DNA from: an uncultured Massilia sp. | GTDB taxonomy: Bacteria > Pseudomonadota > Gammaproteobacteria > Burkholderiales > Burkholderiaceae | Assembly (NCBI GenBank): GCA_946886065.1 | Contig: CAMPHU010000284.1 | Span: forward strand, 1 to 5,588 | Reading direction: 5' to 3' | DNA: 5,588 bases | Part shown: one piece after another, positions 1 to 5,588 of the stretch | Layout of the letters: every line of letters begins with the position of its first letter | How positions within the stretch are numbered: position 1 is the first letter of the stretch | Translations under genes and position numbers: made by a program | Notes under the pieces: generated by a model | Told to the model about the DNA's origin: nothing | The model's database searches: none | The model's input: the letters and a program-made list of their open reading frames with translations, nothing else

Positions 1-189
1 GCCAACGAGGTGATCATCTGCCTGAGCTGCGAGAGCCGGGAAGAATTGGACAGCCTGATCGCCAGGGCCGTCGCCGCGGGCGGGCGCACTCCGCATCCGC
101 CGGAGGATCACGGCTTCATGGTTGACCAGGGCTTCGAAGACCTCGATGGCCATTTGTGGAACCTGGTGTGGATGGCGCCGCAGGACTGA
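1..189 (+). CDS. VOC-family (glyoxalase-fold) protein, 3' end only
   Basis: The reading frame is open from the first base to a TGA at 187-189, giving the last 62 residues of a protein whose start lies outside the window. The C-terminal stretch GFEDLDGHLWNLVWM (fragment residues 44-58) is the typical last strand of vicinal oxygen chelate proteins, most like the predicted lactoylglutathione lyase group (COG3607 type). An earlier segment, SREELDSLIARAVAAGG, matches the helix preceding the final beta unit. Family members are small cytosolic metalloenzymes or binding proteins with varied substrates, so no reaction can be assigned. One oddity is Asn54 in HLWN, where many relatives carry a metal-binding Glu (HLWE). 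This may mean altered metal binding, but Asn may also occur naturally in the group. The gene converges on the phosphatase gene with 26 bases between them. Confidence 0.82.
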   Translation, partial: ANEVIICLSCESREELDSLIARAVAAGGRTPHPPEDHGFMVDQGFEDLDGHLWNLVWMAPQD

Positions 190-215
190 ATCAGCCGGCC
201 GGCCGCCTCGCGCGC

Positions 216-548
216 CTAGGCTGCGGCGCGCAGGAAAGGGCCGGCCTTCTTCTCAAGCAGTGTGACGAGCTCGGGCTGCATGAACGCGTAATTGTCCGGA
301 ATATCGAGGCAAACGATGCGTTTGCCGCCGAGGTACTTGCCGAACCGCGATGACAGCCGGCTTCGATGAGACTTCTCCATCACGAAAATGATGTTCGCCC
401 AGGCGATCTGGTCGGAAGACAGCGGTACGGCCGCGTCGCTGGCCAGGCCCGCGGAATCGGTCTCCACGTCCTGCCAGCTTGCGAACACTTGTTCGGCGGT
501 GGGGCTGCGCAAGCGGTTCCGGCTGCAGATGAACAGTGCGCGCTTCAT
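216..548 (-). CDS. Low-molecular-weight protein tyrosine phosphatase-like protein
   Basis: This 110-residue protein begins MKRALFICSRNRLRSPTAEQ. It contains the phosphatase P-loop C-x5-R-S (Cys8 nucleophile, Arg14, Ser15) right after the first beta strand, as in low-molecular-weight tyrosine phosphatases. A candidate acid loop follows at LDIPDNY (Asp82, Pro84, Asp85). At 110 residues it is shorter than classical members (about 150) and fits the compact predicted-phosphatase group (COG4551 type). It is expected to be cytosolic and to remove phosphate from phosphotyrosine or a similar phosphoester; the substrate is unknown. The start is the ATG at 546-548, only 9 bases after the DUF2059 stop, so the two are probably co-transcribed. 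No good Shine-Dalgarno lies at normal spacing; an AAGGAA sits about 17 bases upstream inside the preceding gene, suggesting translational coupling. The stop is TAG. Confidence 0.85.
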   Translation of the reverse strand: MKRALFICSRNRLRSPTAEQVFASWQDVETDSAGLASDAAVPLSSDQIAWANIIFVMEKSHRSRLSSRFGKYLGGKRIVCLDIPDNYAFMQPELVTLLEKKAGPFLRAAA

Positions 549-557
549 TCGCAGGCG

Positions 558-1097
558 TCAGCGCTTTTCCTTGCTCATCGCCTGCAGGAGCTTGAACGCC
601 TCGCGCTCGATCCAGGGTTCCGCATCCGCCAGTTCCTTGCTCGCTTTCACATACGCGGCGCGCTTGCGCTCCTTCTTTTCCTCCGGCGGGACGACCGGTT
701 TCGCACCCGGGAACATGATCTGCGAAGCGCTGTTGTACTTCCTGTGGATGACCTGCTTGCCGTAGGGGGTCTGGTAGAAGCGGGTCATTTCAGTTGCCGT
801 ATCGGCAGAAATGATGCGCGCCATCGGAGCGGCCAGGCGCTGGTAGATTTCCGCGGGCGGCGTCTTCTCGAACTTGGCGGACAGCGCCTGCCGCTGCGCT
901 TCGCTCGGGTAGCGGGTGCGTGCGACCACGCCGCGCATCAGTTTCTCGACCTGCATTGCGCCGAGCAGATCCTGTACGGCCTTGACGTGGGCGGCGTTCG
1001 GCGCCGCAGACTGGGAGGGGGAAGCCGGGACGGCGGCGAATGCGGGAGCGGCGACTGCCAGCGACAGGCCCAGCATGGCCTGGACTACAAACTTCAT
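558..1097 (-). CDS. Secreted DUF2059 domain protein
   Basis: This is a 179-residue protein of unknown function with a clear Sec signal peptide: a short basic start (MKF), a hydrophobic core, and an AFA cleavage site ending at about residue 21. The mature protein is therefore probably periplasmic. The mostly helical body carries MTRFYQTPYGKQVI (residues 104-117), the FYxTPxGK signature typical of DUF2059 (PF09832). A Lys/Glu-rich linker (about 139-149) precedes a C-terminal helix. The ATG at 1095-1097 was chosen over one 22 codons upstream because it puts the signal peptide at the N-terminus and has an AAAGGG ribosome binding site 5 bases away (1103-1108). The upstream start would bury the signal. 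It is the first gene of a probable two-gene operon with the phosphatase. The family assignment rests on motif recognition only. Confidence 0.8.
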   Translation of the reverse strand: MKFVVQAMLGLSLAVAAPAFAAVPASPSQSAAPNAAHVKAVQDLLGAMQVEKLMRGVVARTRYPSEAQRQALSAKFEKTPPAEIYQRLAAPMARIISADTATEMTRFYQTPYGKQVIHRKYNSASQIMFPGAKPVVPPEEKKERKRAAYVKASKELADAEPWIEREAFKLLQAMSKEKR

Positions 1098-1180
1098 ACG
1101 TGCCCTTTCGGATGAGGAAATAAAGCCCCGCCCCATGCGCGGGCAGGACGTGCCGACGGCCATTGGCTGCAGTCGTCGAG

Positions 1181-1209
1181 TTTGCAGAATGATGCCATTT
1201 TCTTGTCAA
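1181..1209 (-). promoter_or_regulatory. Candidate sigma70 promoter for the DUF2059-phosphatase pair
   Basis: On the minus strand a perfect TTGACA -35 box (1204-1209) is preceded by a T-rich tract and followed, after 17 bases, by TGCAAA (1181-1186), a weak -10 matching TATAAT at three positions. Transcription would start near 1174 and give a leader of about 77 bases before the DUF2059 ATG. The position just downstream of the pnp terminator is what an independent promoter would need. The -35 is convincing and the -10 is not. Confidence 0.4.
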
Positions 1210-1227
1210 AAAATATGCGTGGATTAT

Positions 1228-1256
1228 CACTGGCCCGCGTGCCGCTCCGGGCCGTG
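1228..1256. repeat. Short inverted repeat between pnp terminator and DUF2059 promoter
   Basis: GGCCCG at 1232-1237 pairs with CGGGCC at 1248-1253 around a 10-base loop. The pairing extends by CAC/GTG (1228-1230 with 1254-1256) if base 1231 is bulged out. It lies about 20 bases upstream of the TTGACA box. It has no T-tract next to it on either strand, so it is not a standard intrinsic terminator. It could be an operator or a chance structure in GC-rich DNA. Confidence 0.3.
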
Positions 1257-1275
1257 GATTCGATGCGTACCGCCG

Positions 1276-1311
1276 AAAAAAAAACCGCCAGGCTCACGCA
1301 CTGGCGGTTTT
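1276..1311 (-). terminator. Intrinsic terminator of pnp
   Basis: AAAACCGCCAG (1281-1291) and CTGGCGGTTTT (1301-1311) form a perfect 11-bp stem with a 9-base loop. On the minus strand the stem runs into nine consecutive T residues (1276-1284). It begins about 21 bases after the pnp stop codon. This is a textbook Rho-independent terminator closing the rpsO-pnp unit. A five-T run on the plus-strand side might give weak activity in the other direction, but no plus-strand gene ends there. Confidence 0.92.
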
Positions 1312-1332
1312 TGCGGCTAAGGCCGGATCGGC

Positions 1333-3435
1333 TTACTGCGCAGCAGCTTCCACCGGATCGGCTGCCTTCATCGACAGCTTCAGGCGGCCGCGCTCGTCGG
1401 TCTCGAGGACCTTCACGCGCACTTGCTGGCCTTCCTTCAGGTAGTCGGCCACGGCGTTGACGCGCTCGTTGGCGATCTGCGAGATGTGCAGCAGGCCGTC
1501 CTTGCCCGGCATGACCTGGACGATCGCGCCGAAGTCCAGCAGCTTGAGCACGGTGCCGTCGTAGGTCTTGCCCACTTCGACCGATGCGGTCAGCTCTTCG
1601 ATGCGGCGCTTGGCTTCCTGGCCGGCGGCGGCGTCGACCGAGGCGATGGTCACGATGCCTTCGTCGGTGATGTCGATCTGGGTGCCGGTTTCTTCGGTCA
1701 GCGCGCGGATGACGGCGCCGCCCTTGCCGATCACGTCACGGATCTTTTCCGGGTTGATGCGGATGGTGATCAGGCGCGGTGCGAAGTCCGACAGCTCGGT
1801 CTTCACGGTCGGCATGGCCTTCTGCATCTCGGCCAGGATGTGCTGGCGGGCTTCCTTGGCCTGGGCCAGCGCCACCTGCATGATTTCCTTGGTGATGCCC
1901 TGGATCTTGATGTCCATCTGCAGCGCGGTGATGCCTGCCGGCGTACCCGCAACCTTGAAGTCCATGTCGCCCAGGTGGTCTTCGTCACCCAGGATGTCGG
2001 TCAGGACCGCGAACTTGCCGCCTTCCTTGATCAGGCCCATGGCGATGCCGGCGACGTGCGCCTTCATCGGCACGCCGGCGTCCATCAGCGCCAGGCAGCC
2101 GCCGCACACCGATGCCATCGACGAGGAACCGTTCGACTCGGTGATTTCCGAGACCAGGCGCACCGAGTAGCTGAATTCGTCCGCCGACGGCAGCGCGGCG
2201 ACCAGCGCGCGCTTGGCCAGGCGGCCGTGGCCGACTTCGCGGCGCTTCGGGGTGCCCACGCGGCCGGTTTCGCCGGTGGCGAACGGAGGCATGTTGTAGT
2301 GCAGCATGAAGTCGTCGGTGTACTCGCCCATCAGCGCGTCGATCTTCTGGCTGTCGCGCGCGGTGCCGAGGGTGGCCACGACCAGCGCCTGGGTTTCACC
2401 ACGGGTGAACAGGGCCGAACCGTGGGTACGCGGCAGGACGCTGGTGCGGATCGCGATCGGACGCACGGTGCGGGTGTCGCGGCCGTCGATACGCGGTTCG
2501 CCTTCCAGGATCTGCGAACGCACGACCTTGGCTTCCATGTCGAACAGGATGTTGCCGACTTCGGCCGCATCGGCGTCGACGCCTTGGGCAGCCAGTTCGG
2601 CCATCACTTCGCTCGACAGCGACTTCAGCTTCTGCTGGCGCGCCGATTTTTCGCGGGTCTGGTATGCGTCGCGGACTTTTGCGCCGGCCAGCTCGCCCAC
2701 GCGGGCGATCAGTGCTTCGTTCTTCGGCGCCGGCGCCCATTCGACTTCCGGCTTGCCGCCATCGGCGACCAGGTCGTGGATCGCATCGATCACGGCCTTC
2801 ATCTGGTCGTGGCCGAAGACGACCGCGCCGAGCATGATTTCTTCCGACAGCTGCTGGGCTTCCGATTCCACCATCAGGACGGCGGTTTCGGTACCGGCCA
2901 CGACCAGGTCCATCTGCGAGGTCTTGAGCTGGGTGGTGGTCGGGTTCAGGATGTACTGGCCGTTCGCGTAGCCGACGCGCGCCGCGCCGATCGGGCCGTT
3001 GAACGGGATGCCGGCGATGCACAGGGCAGCCGAAGCGCCGATCATCGACGGGATGTCCGGGTCGATCTCAGGATTGACCGACAGGACGTGGATGATGACC
3101 TGGACTTCGTTCAGGTAGCCTTCCGGGAACAGCGGACGGATCGGACGGTCGATCAGGCGCGAAGTCAGGGTTTCTTTTTCCGAAGGACGGCCTTCGCGTT
3201 TGAAGAAGCCGCCCGGGATCTTACCGGCTGCGTACGTTTTTTCCATGTAGTCGACGGTCAGCGGGAAGAAGTCCTGGCCCGGCTTGGCGTCCTTCCTGGC
3301 GACTACGGTTGCCAGCACGACGGTATCTTCGACCGACACGACGACGGCGCCGGATGCCTGGCGCGCGATCTCACCCGTCTCCATGGTGACCGTGTGTTGA
3401 CCGTACTGGAAGGTTTTCGTAACTTTATTAAACAT
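1333..3435 (-). CDS. pnp: Polynucleotide phosphorylase (PNPase)
   Basis: This 700-residue enzyme degrades RNA 3' to 5' using phosphate, releasing nucleoside diphosphates, and can also add tails. It works as a trimer, often within the RNA degradosome. The order is first RNase PH domain (about 12-145), helical linker (about 240-315), second RNase PH domain (about 320-540), KH domain (about 555-615) with GKGG at 570-573, and S1 domain (about 621-688). Key residues fall at the same numbers as I recall for E. coli: Arg398/Arg399, the phosphate-binding serines in GSSSM (436-440), and Asp486, Asp492 and Lys494 in [11 protein letters not shown]. The RNA-binding FFRR loop reads FFKR (77-80), a conservative change. 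The tail after S1 is short ([10 protein letters not shown]). The ATG at 3433-3435 has AAAGGG 7 bases upstream. It is the second gene after rpsO, and its leader contains hairpins that could support autoregulation. A long antisense frame over it is treated as a composition artefact. Confidence 0.99.
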   Translation of the reverse strand: MFNKVTKTFQYGQHTVTMETGEIARQASGAVVVSVEDTVVLATVVARKDAKPGQDFFPLTVDYMEKTYAAGKIPGGFFKREGRPSEKETLTSRLIDRPIRPLFPEGYLNEVQVIIHVLSVNPEIDPDIPSMIGASAALCIAGIPFNGPIGAARVGYANGQYILNPTTTQLKTSQMDLVVAGTETAVLMVESEAQQLSEEIMLGAVVFGHDQMKAVIDAIHDLVADGGKPEVEWAPAPKNEALIARVGELAGAKVRDAYQTREKSARQQKLKSLSSEVMAELAAQGVDADAAEVGNILFDMEAKVVRSQILEGEPRIDGRDTRTVRPIAIRTSVLPRTHGSALFTRGETQALVVATLGTARDSQKIDALMGEYTDDFMLHYNMPPFATGETGRVGTPKRREVGHGRLAKRALVAALPSADEFSYSVRLVSEITESNGSSSMASVCGGCLALMDAGVPMKAHVAGIAMGLIKEGGKFAVLTDILGDEDHLGDMDFKVAGTPAGITALQMDIKIQGITKEIMQVALAQAKEARQHILAEMQKAMPTVKTELSDFAPRLITIRINPEKIRDVIGKGGAVIRALTEETGTQIDITDEGIVTIASVDAAAGQEAKRRIEELTASVEVGKTYDGTVLKLLDFGAIVQVMPGKDGLLHISQIANERVNAVADYLKEGQQVRVKVLETDERGRLKLSMKAADPVEAAAQ

Positions 3436-3533
3436 GGGTAATCCCTTTCTATTTGCCGACAGATTTTCAGGGGCTGTCGTTCACCTCACCACGGGCCGCC
3501 TCGGCGGCCTTTACTGCATACAACAAAGACGGC
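3436..3533 (-). promoter_or_regulatory. pnp leader with two hairpins (candidate RNase III/PNPase autoregulation site)
   Basis: Between the rpsO terminator and the pnp ATG the minus strand can fold two hairpins. The first is a GC-rich stem pairing 3503-3509 with 3494-3500 (GGCCGCC/GGCGGCC, effectively a six-pair stem with a four-base loop). The second, nearer the start, pairs CGACAG (minus-strand reading of 3474-3479) with CTGTCG (3457-3462) around an 11-base loop. It ends just upstream of the AAAGGG ribosome binding site (3443-3448). In E. coli, RNase III cuts a stem in the pnp leader and PNPase then represses its own message. These hairpins occupy the equivalent place, but the shared mechanism is inference. 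A TATGCA (about 3513-3518) could be a -10 box for a separate pnp promoter, with only a poor -35. Confidence 0.5.
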
Positions 3534-3577
3534 AAAAACAAAAAATGCCCGCGACAGTGACACTGGCGCAGGCATTT
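3534..3577 (-). terminator. Intrinsic terminator between rpsO and pnp
   Basis: AAATGCC (3543-3549) pairs with GGCATTT (3571-3577). The helix continues with GCG/CGC (3551-3553 with 3567-3569) and CAGT/ACTG (3555-3558 with 3562-3565), separated by single mismatches, around a three-base loop. On the minus strand it is followed by six T, one G and five T (3534-3545). It starts 26 bases after the rpsO stop. The position matches the rpsO terminator known in E. coli, where partial readthrough feeds pnp. Readthrough here is inferred. Confidence 0.88.
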
Positions 3578-3603
3578 CGTGACTAAACCGTCTGGCGCAA
3601 CGA

Positions 3604-3873
3604 TTACTTACGCAGGCCGAGCTTGGCGATCAGATCGCGGTAACGGTTAGCGTCCTTACGCTTCAGGTAAGCCAGCAGGCTCTTACGACGGTTAACCATC
3701 ATGATCAGGCCACGACGGGAGTGGTGATCCTTCTGGTGTGCCTTGAAGTGGCCGTTCAGCTCGTTGATACGTGCGGTCAGCAGTGCGACCTGGACTTCCG
3801 GCGAACCGGTGTCGTTCTGGCCACGTGCGTTGTCCGCGATGATCGCGGCTTTGTTGATGTTTTCTACGGTCAT
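3604..3873 (-). CDS. rpsO: 30S ribosomal protein S15
   Basis: This 89-residue protein is the full usual length of bacterial S15. S15 binds the central domain of 16S rRNA (helices 20-22) early in 30S assembly and contributes to a bridge with the 50S subunit. Hallmarks are [17 protein letters not shown] (21-37), the rRNA-contacting DHHSRRGL (49-56), and the C-terminal YLKRKD...LIAKLGLRK (69-89). The start at 3871-3873 (MTVENINK) has AAAGGT 6 bases upstream (3880-3885). The frame stays open far upstream, but that extension runs antisense through the lipoprotein gene and the repeat and has no S15 similarity, so it is rejected. It is followed by its own terminator and then pnp. Many bacteria autoregulate S15 by binding the rpsO leader, and a structured leader is present here. 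Confidence 0.98.
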   Translation of the reverse strand: MTVENINKAAIIADNARGQNDTGSPEVQVALLTARINELNGHFKAHQKDHHSRRGLIMMVNRRKSLLAYLKRKDANRYRDLIAKLGLRK

Positions 3874-3891
3874 GATGTTACCTTTCACATG

Positions 3892-3920
3892 CGGTACAAG
3901 AGTCGGAACCCAGCGTACCG
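3892..3920 (-). promoter_or_regulatory. Hairpin in the rpsO leader, candidate S15 binding element
   Basis: On the minus strand CGGTAC (3915-3920) pairs perfectly with GTACCG (3892-3897). Inside it a second helix GGGU/ACUC forms (3907-3910 with 3899-3903 region) closed by a UCCG loop of the UNCG type. The inner helix contains adjacent G-U and G-C pairs, the kind of motif S15 reads in 16S rRNA and in known rpsO leaders. The structure ends 7 bases upstream of the AAAGGT ribosome binding site. The pairing is visible in the sequence; the regulatory role is inference and matches no specific known leader class that I can recognise. Confidence 0.45.
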
Positions 3921-3922
3921 TG

Positions 3923-3965
3923 ATTATCAAAAAACCCGTCCAAAACGGACAGACCCGCCAGTATA
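3923..3965 (-). promoter_or_regulatory. Candidate -10 boxes for rpsO
   Basis: Two good -10 hexamers lie on the minus strand upstream of rpsO: TATACT (3960-3965) and GATAAT (3923-3928), each five of six matches to TATAAT. Neither has a convincing -35 at 16-18 bases. GATAAT would start transcription near 3916, giving a leader of about 43 bases that removes part of the 3892-3920 hairpin. TATACT would start near 3953, at the edge of the terminator-like stem. Which one is used, if either, cannot be decided from the sequence. Confidence 0.3.
3929..3953 (-). terminator. Terminator-like hairpin upstream of rpsO
   Basis: The minus-strand RNA can pair UCUGUCC with GGACGGG (3947-3953 with 3935-3941; five Watson-Crick and two G-U pairs) around a five-base loop. 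Six U residues follow immediately (3929-3934). The two G-U pairs become C-A mismatches on the plus strand, so the structure is specific to minus-strand transcription. No minus-strand gene ends nearby: the closest upstream is leuA, which stops about 760 bases away. It may end leuA readthrough, act as an attenuator for rpsO, or be a moderate terminator by chance. Confidence 0.6.
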
Positions 3966-4047
3966 GGTGAAAACGCTTCGTGGAGCCAGTGTTTGCTGTC
4001 TCCGGATCGGGCATGATGGGGTTTTCGGGCGGAGTGCGGGTGAACCC

Positions 4048-4548
4048 ATGATAAACGTGATCAAAATTGCAATTGCGGGCGCTGTGCTGGCGCTGGCCGG
4101 CTGCGCGGGGATGTGGAAGCAGGCGCCGGTGCCGGGTGAAACGCTCGAGGCCGTGCAGGCCAAGCTGGGGCCGCCGACGGGGGTGTACCCCAGCGCGGAC
4201 GGGCAGGTGCTGGAGTATGCGACCGGGCCCTATGGGCAATTCACCTATATGGCGCGCATGGGGCCGGATGGCCGGATGCTGAGCTGGGAGCAGGTGCTGA
4301 CCGGGGAGAAGTTCGCGTCCATCAAGGTCGATCGCGCGACCAAGGAGGACGTGCTGCGCACGGTGGGCCGGCCGGCGGAGCGGTCGCGGGTGGCGCTGCA
4401 CAATTACGAGGTGTGGTCGTACCGGTACAAGGAAGCGGGGGTGTGGAACTCGCTCATGCATGTGCACTTCGATGAGCAAGGGGTGGTGAGGATGATGATG
4501 AATGGGCCGGATCCGATGTTTGAAAAGGATAGCAAGTTCGGGTTTTGA
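4048..4548 (+). CDS. Outer-membrane-type lipoprotein with two BamE-like repeats
   Basis: This 166-residue protein starts with a lipoprotein signal peptide: Lys6, a hydrophobic stretch, and the lipobox LAGC with Cys19 as the lipidated residue. Ala at the next position does not signal inner-membrane retention, so the outer membrane is likely. The mature part has two similar units. Unit one (about 28-85) has [19 protein letters not shown], then [15 protein letters not shown], then GPDGRML. Unit two (about 92-150) has [15 protein letters not shown], then [10 protein letters not shown], then VHFDEQGVV. This helix, LGxP turn and strands pattern is that of the SmpA/OmlA (BamE-like) fold. It is not bamE itself, which has one such unit, and its role is unknown. 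The ATG at 4048-4050 was chosen because it places the signal at the N-terminus; GGTGA (4039-4043) is a weak ribosome binding site. The gene is divergent from rpsO and convergent with leuA. Confidence 0.85.
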   Translation: MINVIKIAIAGAVLALAGCAGMWKQAPVPGETLEAVQAKLGPPTGVYPSADGQVLEYATGPYGQFTYMARMGPDGRMLSWEQVLTGEKFASIKVDRATKEDVLRTVGRPAERSRVALHNYEVWSYRYKEAGVWNSLMHVHFDEQGVVRMMMNGPDPMFEKDSKFGF

Positions 4549-4570
4549 ATGGGTTCGTGGCGGCGGTGCG

Positions 4571-4688
4571 ACACTTGGATCCCCGCCTTCGCGGGGATGA
4601 CGTTGACTGAGGGTGCTAGCGAACCGCTTGACCAAATCCGGCCACGTCCATAAGCACGTCATCCCCGCGCAGGCGGGGACCCAAGTGT
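4571..4688. repeat. Inverted pair of REP-like palindromic repeats
   Basis: Two 32-base units, 4571-4602 and 4657-4688, are inverted copies of each other with 30 of 32 positions identical and 54 bases between them. Each carries its own hairpin. In the left unit ATCCCCGC pairs with GCGGGGAT (4579-4586 with 4591-4598) around CTTC. In the right unit CCCCGC pairs with GCGGGG (4663-4668 with 4673-4678) around GCAG. The unit belongs to a very common proteobacterial intergenic family, recognisable because its translation reads like WVPAxAGMT. The paired arrangement resembles a BIME. It lies between the converging lipoprotein and leuA genes, the usual place for such elements. It may stabilise 3' ends of transcripts. 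Neither hairpin is followed by a T-tract, so neither is a classical terminator. Confidence 0.88.
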
Positions 4689-4711
4689 GCATGAGCAGCG
4701 TGATCGCATCC

Positions 4712-5588
4712 TCACACCCCCTGCGGATTCACCCTCTCGATCTTCGAATGCAGCTTGTTGAGCCCCGATAGATACGCCTTGGCCGACGCCACGATAATGT
4801 CCGGATCCGCCCCCACCCCATTCACGATGCGCCCCGCGTGCGCCAGCCGGATGGTGACCTCGCCCTGCGAAGCCGGCCCATTGCTGATCGCATTAATCGA
4901 AAACAGCACCTGCTCGGCCCCGCTCCCCACCACACTCTCGATGGCCTTGATGGTCGCATCCACCGGCCCATCCCCGGAACCCTCGGCAGCCACCTCCTTC
5001 CCTTCCACAGAGAACACGATGCGCGCATGCGGCAGCTCGCCCGTCTCCGAACGCTGCGACAGCGACACGAAGCGGTAGATCTCCCCGCCCTGGGCCCGGT
5101 CCTCGTCCGACACCAGCGCCATGATGTCCTCGTCGAAGATATCCGCCTTGCGGTCCGCCAGTTCCTTGAAGCGCGCAAACGCCGCGTTGACCTCGGCCTC
5201 CGAGTCCAGCGCGATCCCCAGCTCCTGCAGGCGCGCCTTGAAGGCGTTGCGTCCCGACAGCTTGCCCAGCACGATCTTGTTGGCGGTCCAGCCCACATCT
5301 TCGGCGCGCATGATCTCGTAGGTCTCGCGCGCCTTGAGGATGCCGTCCTGGTGGATACCCGAAGCATGCGCAAAGGCGTTCGCCCCCACCACCGCTTTGT
5401 TCGGCTGCACCGCGAAGCCGGTAATCTGCGACACCATCTTCGAGGCCGGCACGATCTGGGTCGTGTCCACGCCCACCGCCAGGTGGTAGTAGTCGTGCCG
5501 CGTGCGCAGCGCCATCACCACTTCCTCCAGCGAGGTGTTTCCTGCCCGCTCGCCCAGCCCGTTGATCGTGCATTCGATCTGGCGCGCG
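4712..5588 (-). CDS. leuA: 2-isopropylmalate synthase, C-terminal part
   Basis: The frame runs off the right edge, leaving the last 291 residues. The enzyme condenses acetyl-CoA with 2-oxoisovalerate, the first committed step of leucine synthesis, in the cytosol. The fragment opens with [15 protein letters not shown] (residues 5-19), the end of the catalytic TIM barrel; its Asn17 corresponds to a metal-binding residue of the family. A linker subdomain follows with [15 protein letters not shown] (69-83) and [10 protein letters not shown] (107-116). The C-terminal regulatory domain (about 172-278) includes [17 protein letters not shown] and the [17 protein letters not shown] segment, which binds leucine for feedback inhibition. 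The protein ends at a TGA (4712-4714). A GTG at 5519-5521 is an internal Val codon, not a start. In related betaproteobacteria leuA often lies upstream of rpsO-pnp on the same strand, as here, but the lipoprotein gene intervenes in opposite orientation. Confidence 0.98.
   Translation of the reverse strand, partial: ARQIECTINGLGERAGNTSLEEVVMALRTRHDYYHLAVGVDTTQIVPASKMVSQITGFAVQPNKAVVGANAFAHASGIHQDGILKARETYEIMRAEDVGWTANKIVLGKLSGRNAFKARLQELGIALDSEAEVNAAFARFKELADRKADIFDEDIMALVSDEDRAQGGEIYRFVSLSQRSETGELPHARIVFSVEGKEVAAEGSGDGPVDATIKAIESVVGSGAEQVLFSINAISNGPASQGEVTIRLAHAGRIVNGVGADPDIIVASAKAYLSGLNKLHSKIERVNPQGV

Noticed and set aside
194..233. GCCGGCCGGC palindrome (194-203) and a CTGCG/CGCAG mini-hairpin (221-233) between VOC and phosphatase genes
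   Set aside because: Short GC palindromes are common in such DNA, and no T-tract follows on either strand, so I do not call a terminator.
366..1115. Long plus-strand frames over the DUF2059-phosphatase pair
   Set aside because: They are Arg/Leu/Gly-rich, have no recognisable domain, and lie opposite two genes with clear signatures (signal peptide and FYxTPxGK; C-x5-R-S).
1126..1145. GC-rich bulged hairpin in the DUF2059 leader
   Set aside because: The stem is interrupted, the bases are low-complexity G/C, and nothing ties it to regulation.
1098..1163. Upstream ATG start for the DUF2059 protein
   Set aside because: It would bury the signal peptide behind 22 residues, whereas the ATG at 1095-1097 has AAAGGG at correct spacing.
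1423..3441. A 672-codon open frame on the plus strand covering nearly all of pnp antisense
   Set aside because: Its product is an Asp/His/Gly/Arg/Val-rich string without domain logic, and it mirrors the codon bias of pnp in GC-rich DNA. The minus-strand frame is an unmistakable complete PNPase.
1222..3929. The 8-mer GATTATCA occurs upstream of both DUF2059 (1222-1229) and rpsO (3922-3929)
   Set aside because: Hundreds of 8-mer coincidences are expected in a window of this size, and the flanks do not match. It is not evidence of a shared operator.
3967..4047. Upstream GTG start that would lengthen the lipoprotein by 27 residues
   Set aside because: It would place an unrelated sequence before the signal peptide and lipobox, which must be N-terminal. 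It also overlaps the candidate rpsO promoter region.
3874..4692. N-terminal extension of rpsO to a 362-residue protein
   Set aside because: The extra residues come from the REP repeat and the antisense of the lipoprotein gene. S15 is complete at 89 residues with a good ribosome binding site at its own ATG.

Overview
This GC-rich window looks like the chromosome of a betaproteobacterium, most likely in the Burkholderiales near Oxalobacteraceae/Massilia. That placement is inference from the style of the PNPase, S15 and LeuA proteins and from the leuA, rpsO, pnp gene order. No rRNA or similar marker is present to confirm it. All genes but two lie on the minus strand.

Layout from left to right. 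The 3' end of a plus-strand VOC (glyoxalase-fold) protein enters at base 1 and ends at 189. It converges on a minus-strand pair: a secreted DUF2059 protein (558-1097) followed 9 bases later by a small low-molecular-weight protein tyrosine phosphatase (216-548). A promoter candidate with a perfect TTGACA -35 box precedes the pair. A strong intrinsic terminator (1276-1311) separates it from pnp (1333-3435), which encodes polynucleotide phosphorylase with all catalytic residues intact. Upstream of pnp are a leader with two hairpins, an intrinsic terminator for rpsO, and rpsO itself (3604-3873, ribosomal protein S15). The rpsO leader holds a further hairpin and a terminator-like structure. A plus-strand gene for an outer-membrane-type lipoprotein with two BamE-like repeats follows (4048-4548). 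It converges on the 3' part of leuA (4712-5588, 2-isopropylmalate synthase). Between those two genes is an inverted pair of REP-like palindromic repeats.

Functionally this is mostly housekeeping: translation (S15), RNA turnover (PNPase) and leucine biosynthesis (LeuA). rpsO-pnp is a classic linked pair in which RNA structures between and before the genes are known in E. coli to set expression; comparable structures are visible here. The lipoprotein, DUF2059 and phosphatase genes are less characterised additions around that core.

I see no phage, insertion sequence, CRISPR array, tRNA or rRNA, and no good evidence of a new multi-gene system. The points most worth a second look are the rpsO leader, the absence of a nearby terminator after leuA, the REP pair, and the DUF2059-phosphatase gene pair. 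No gap between genes exceeds 300 bases.
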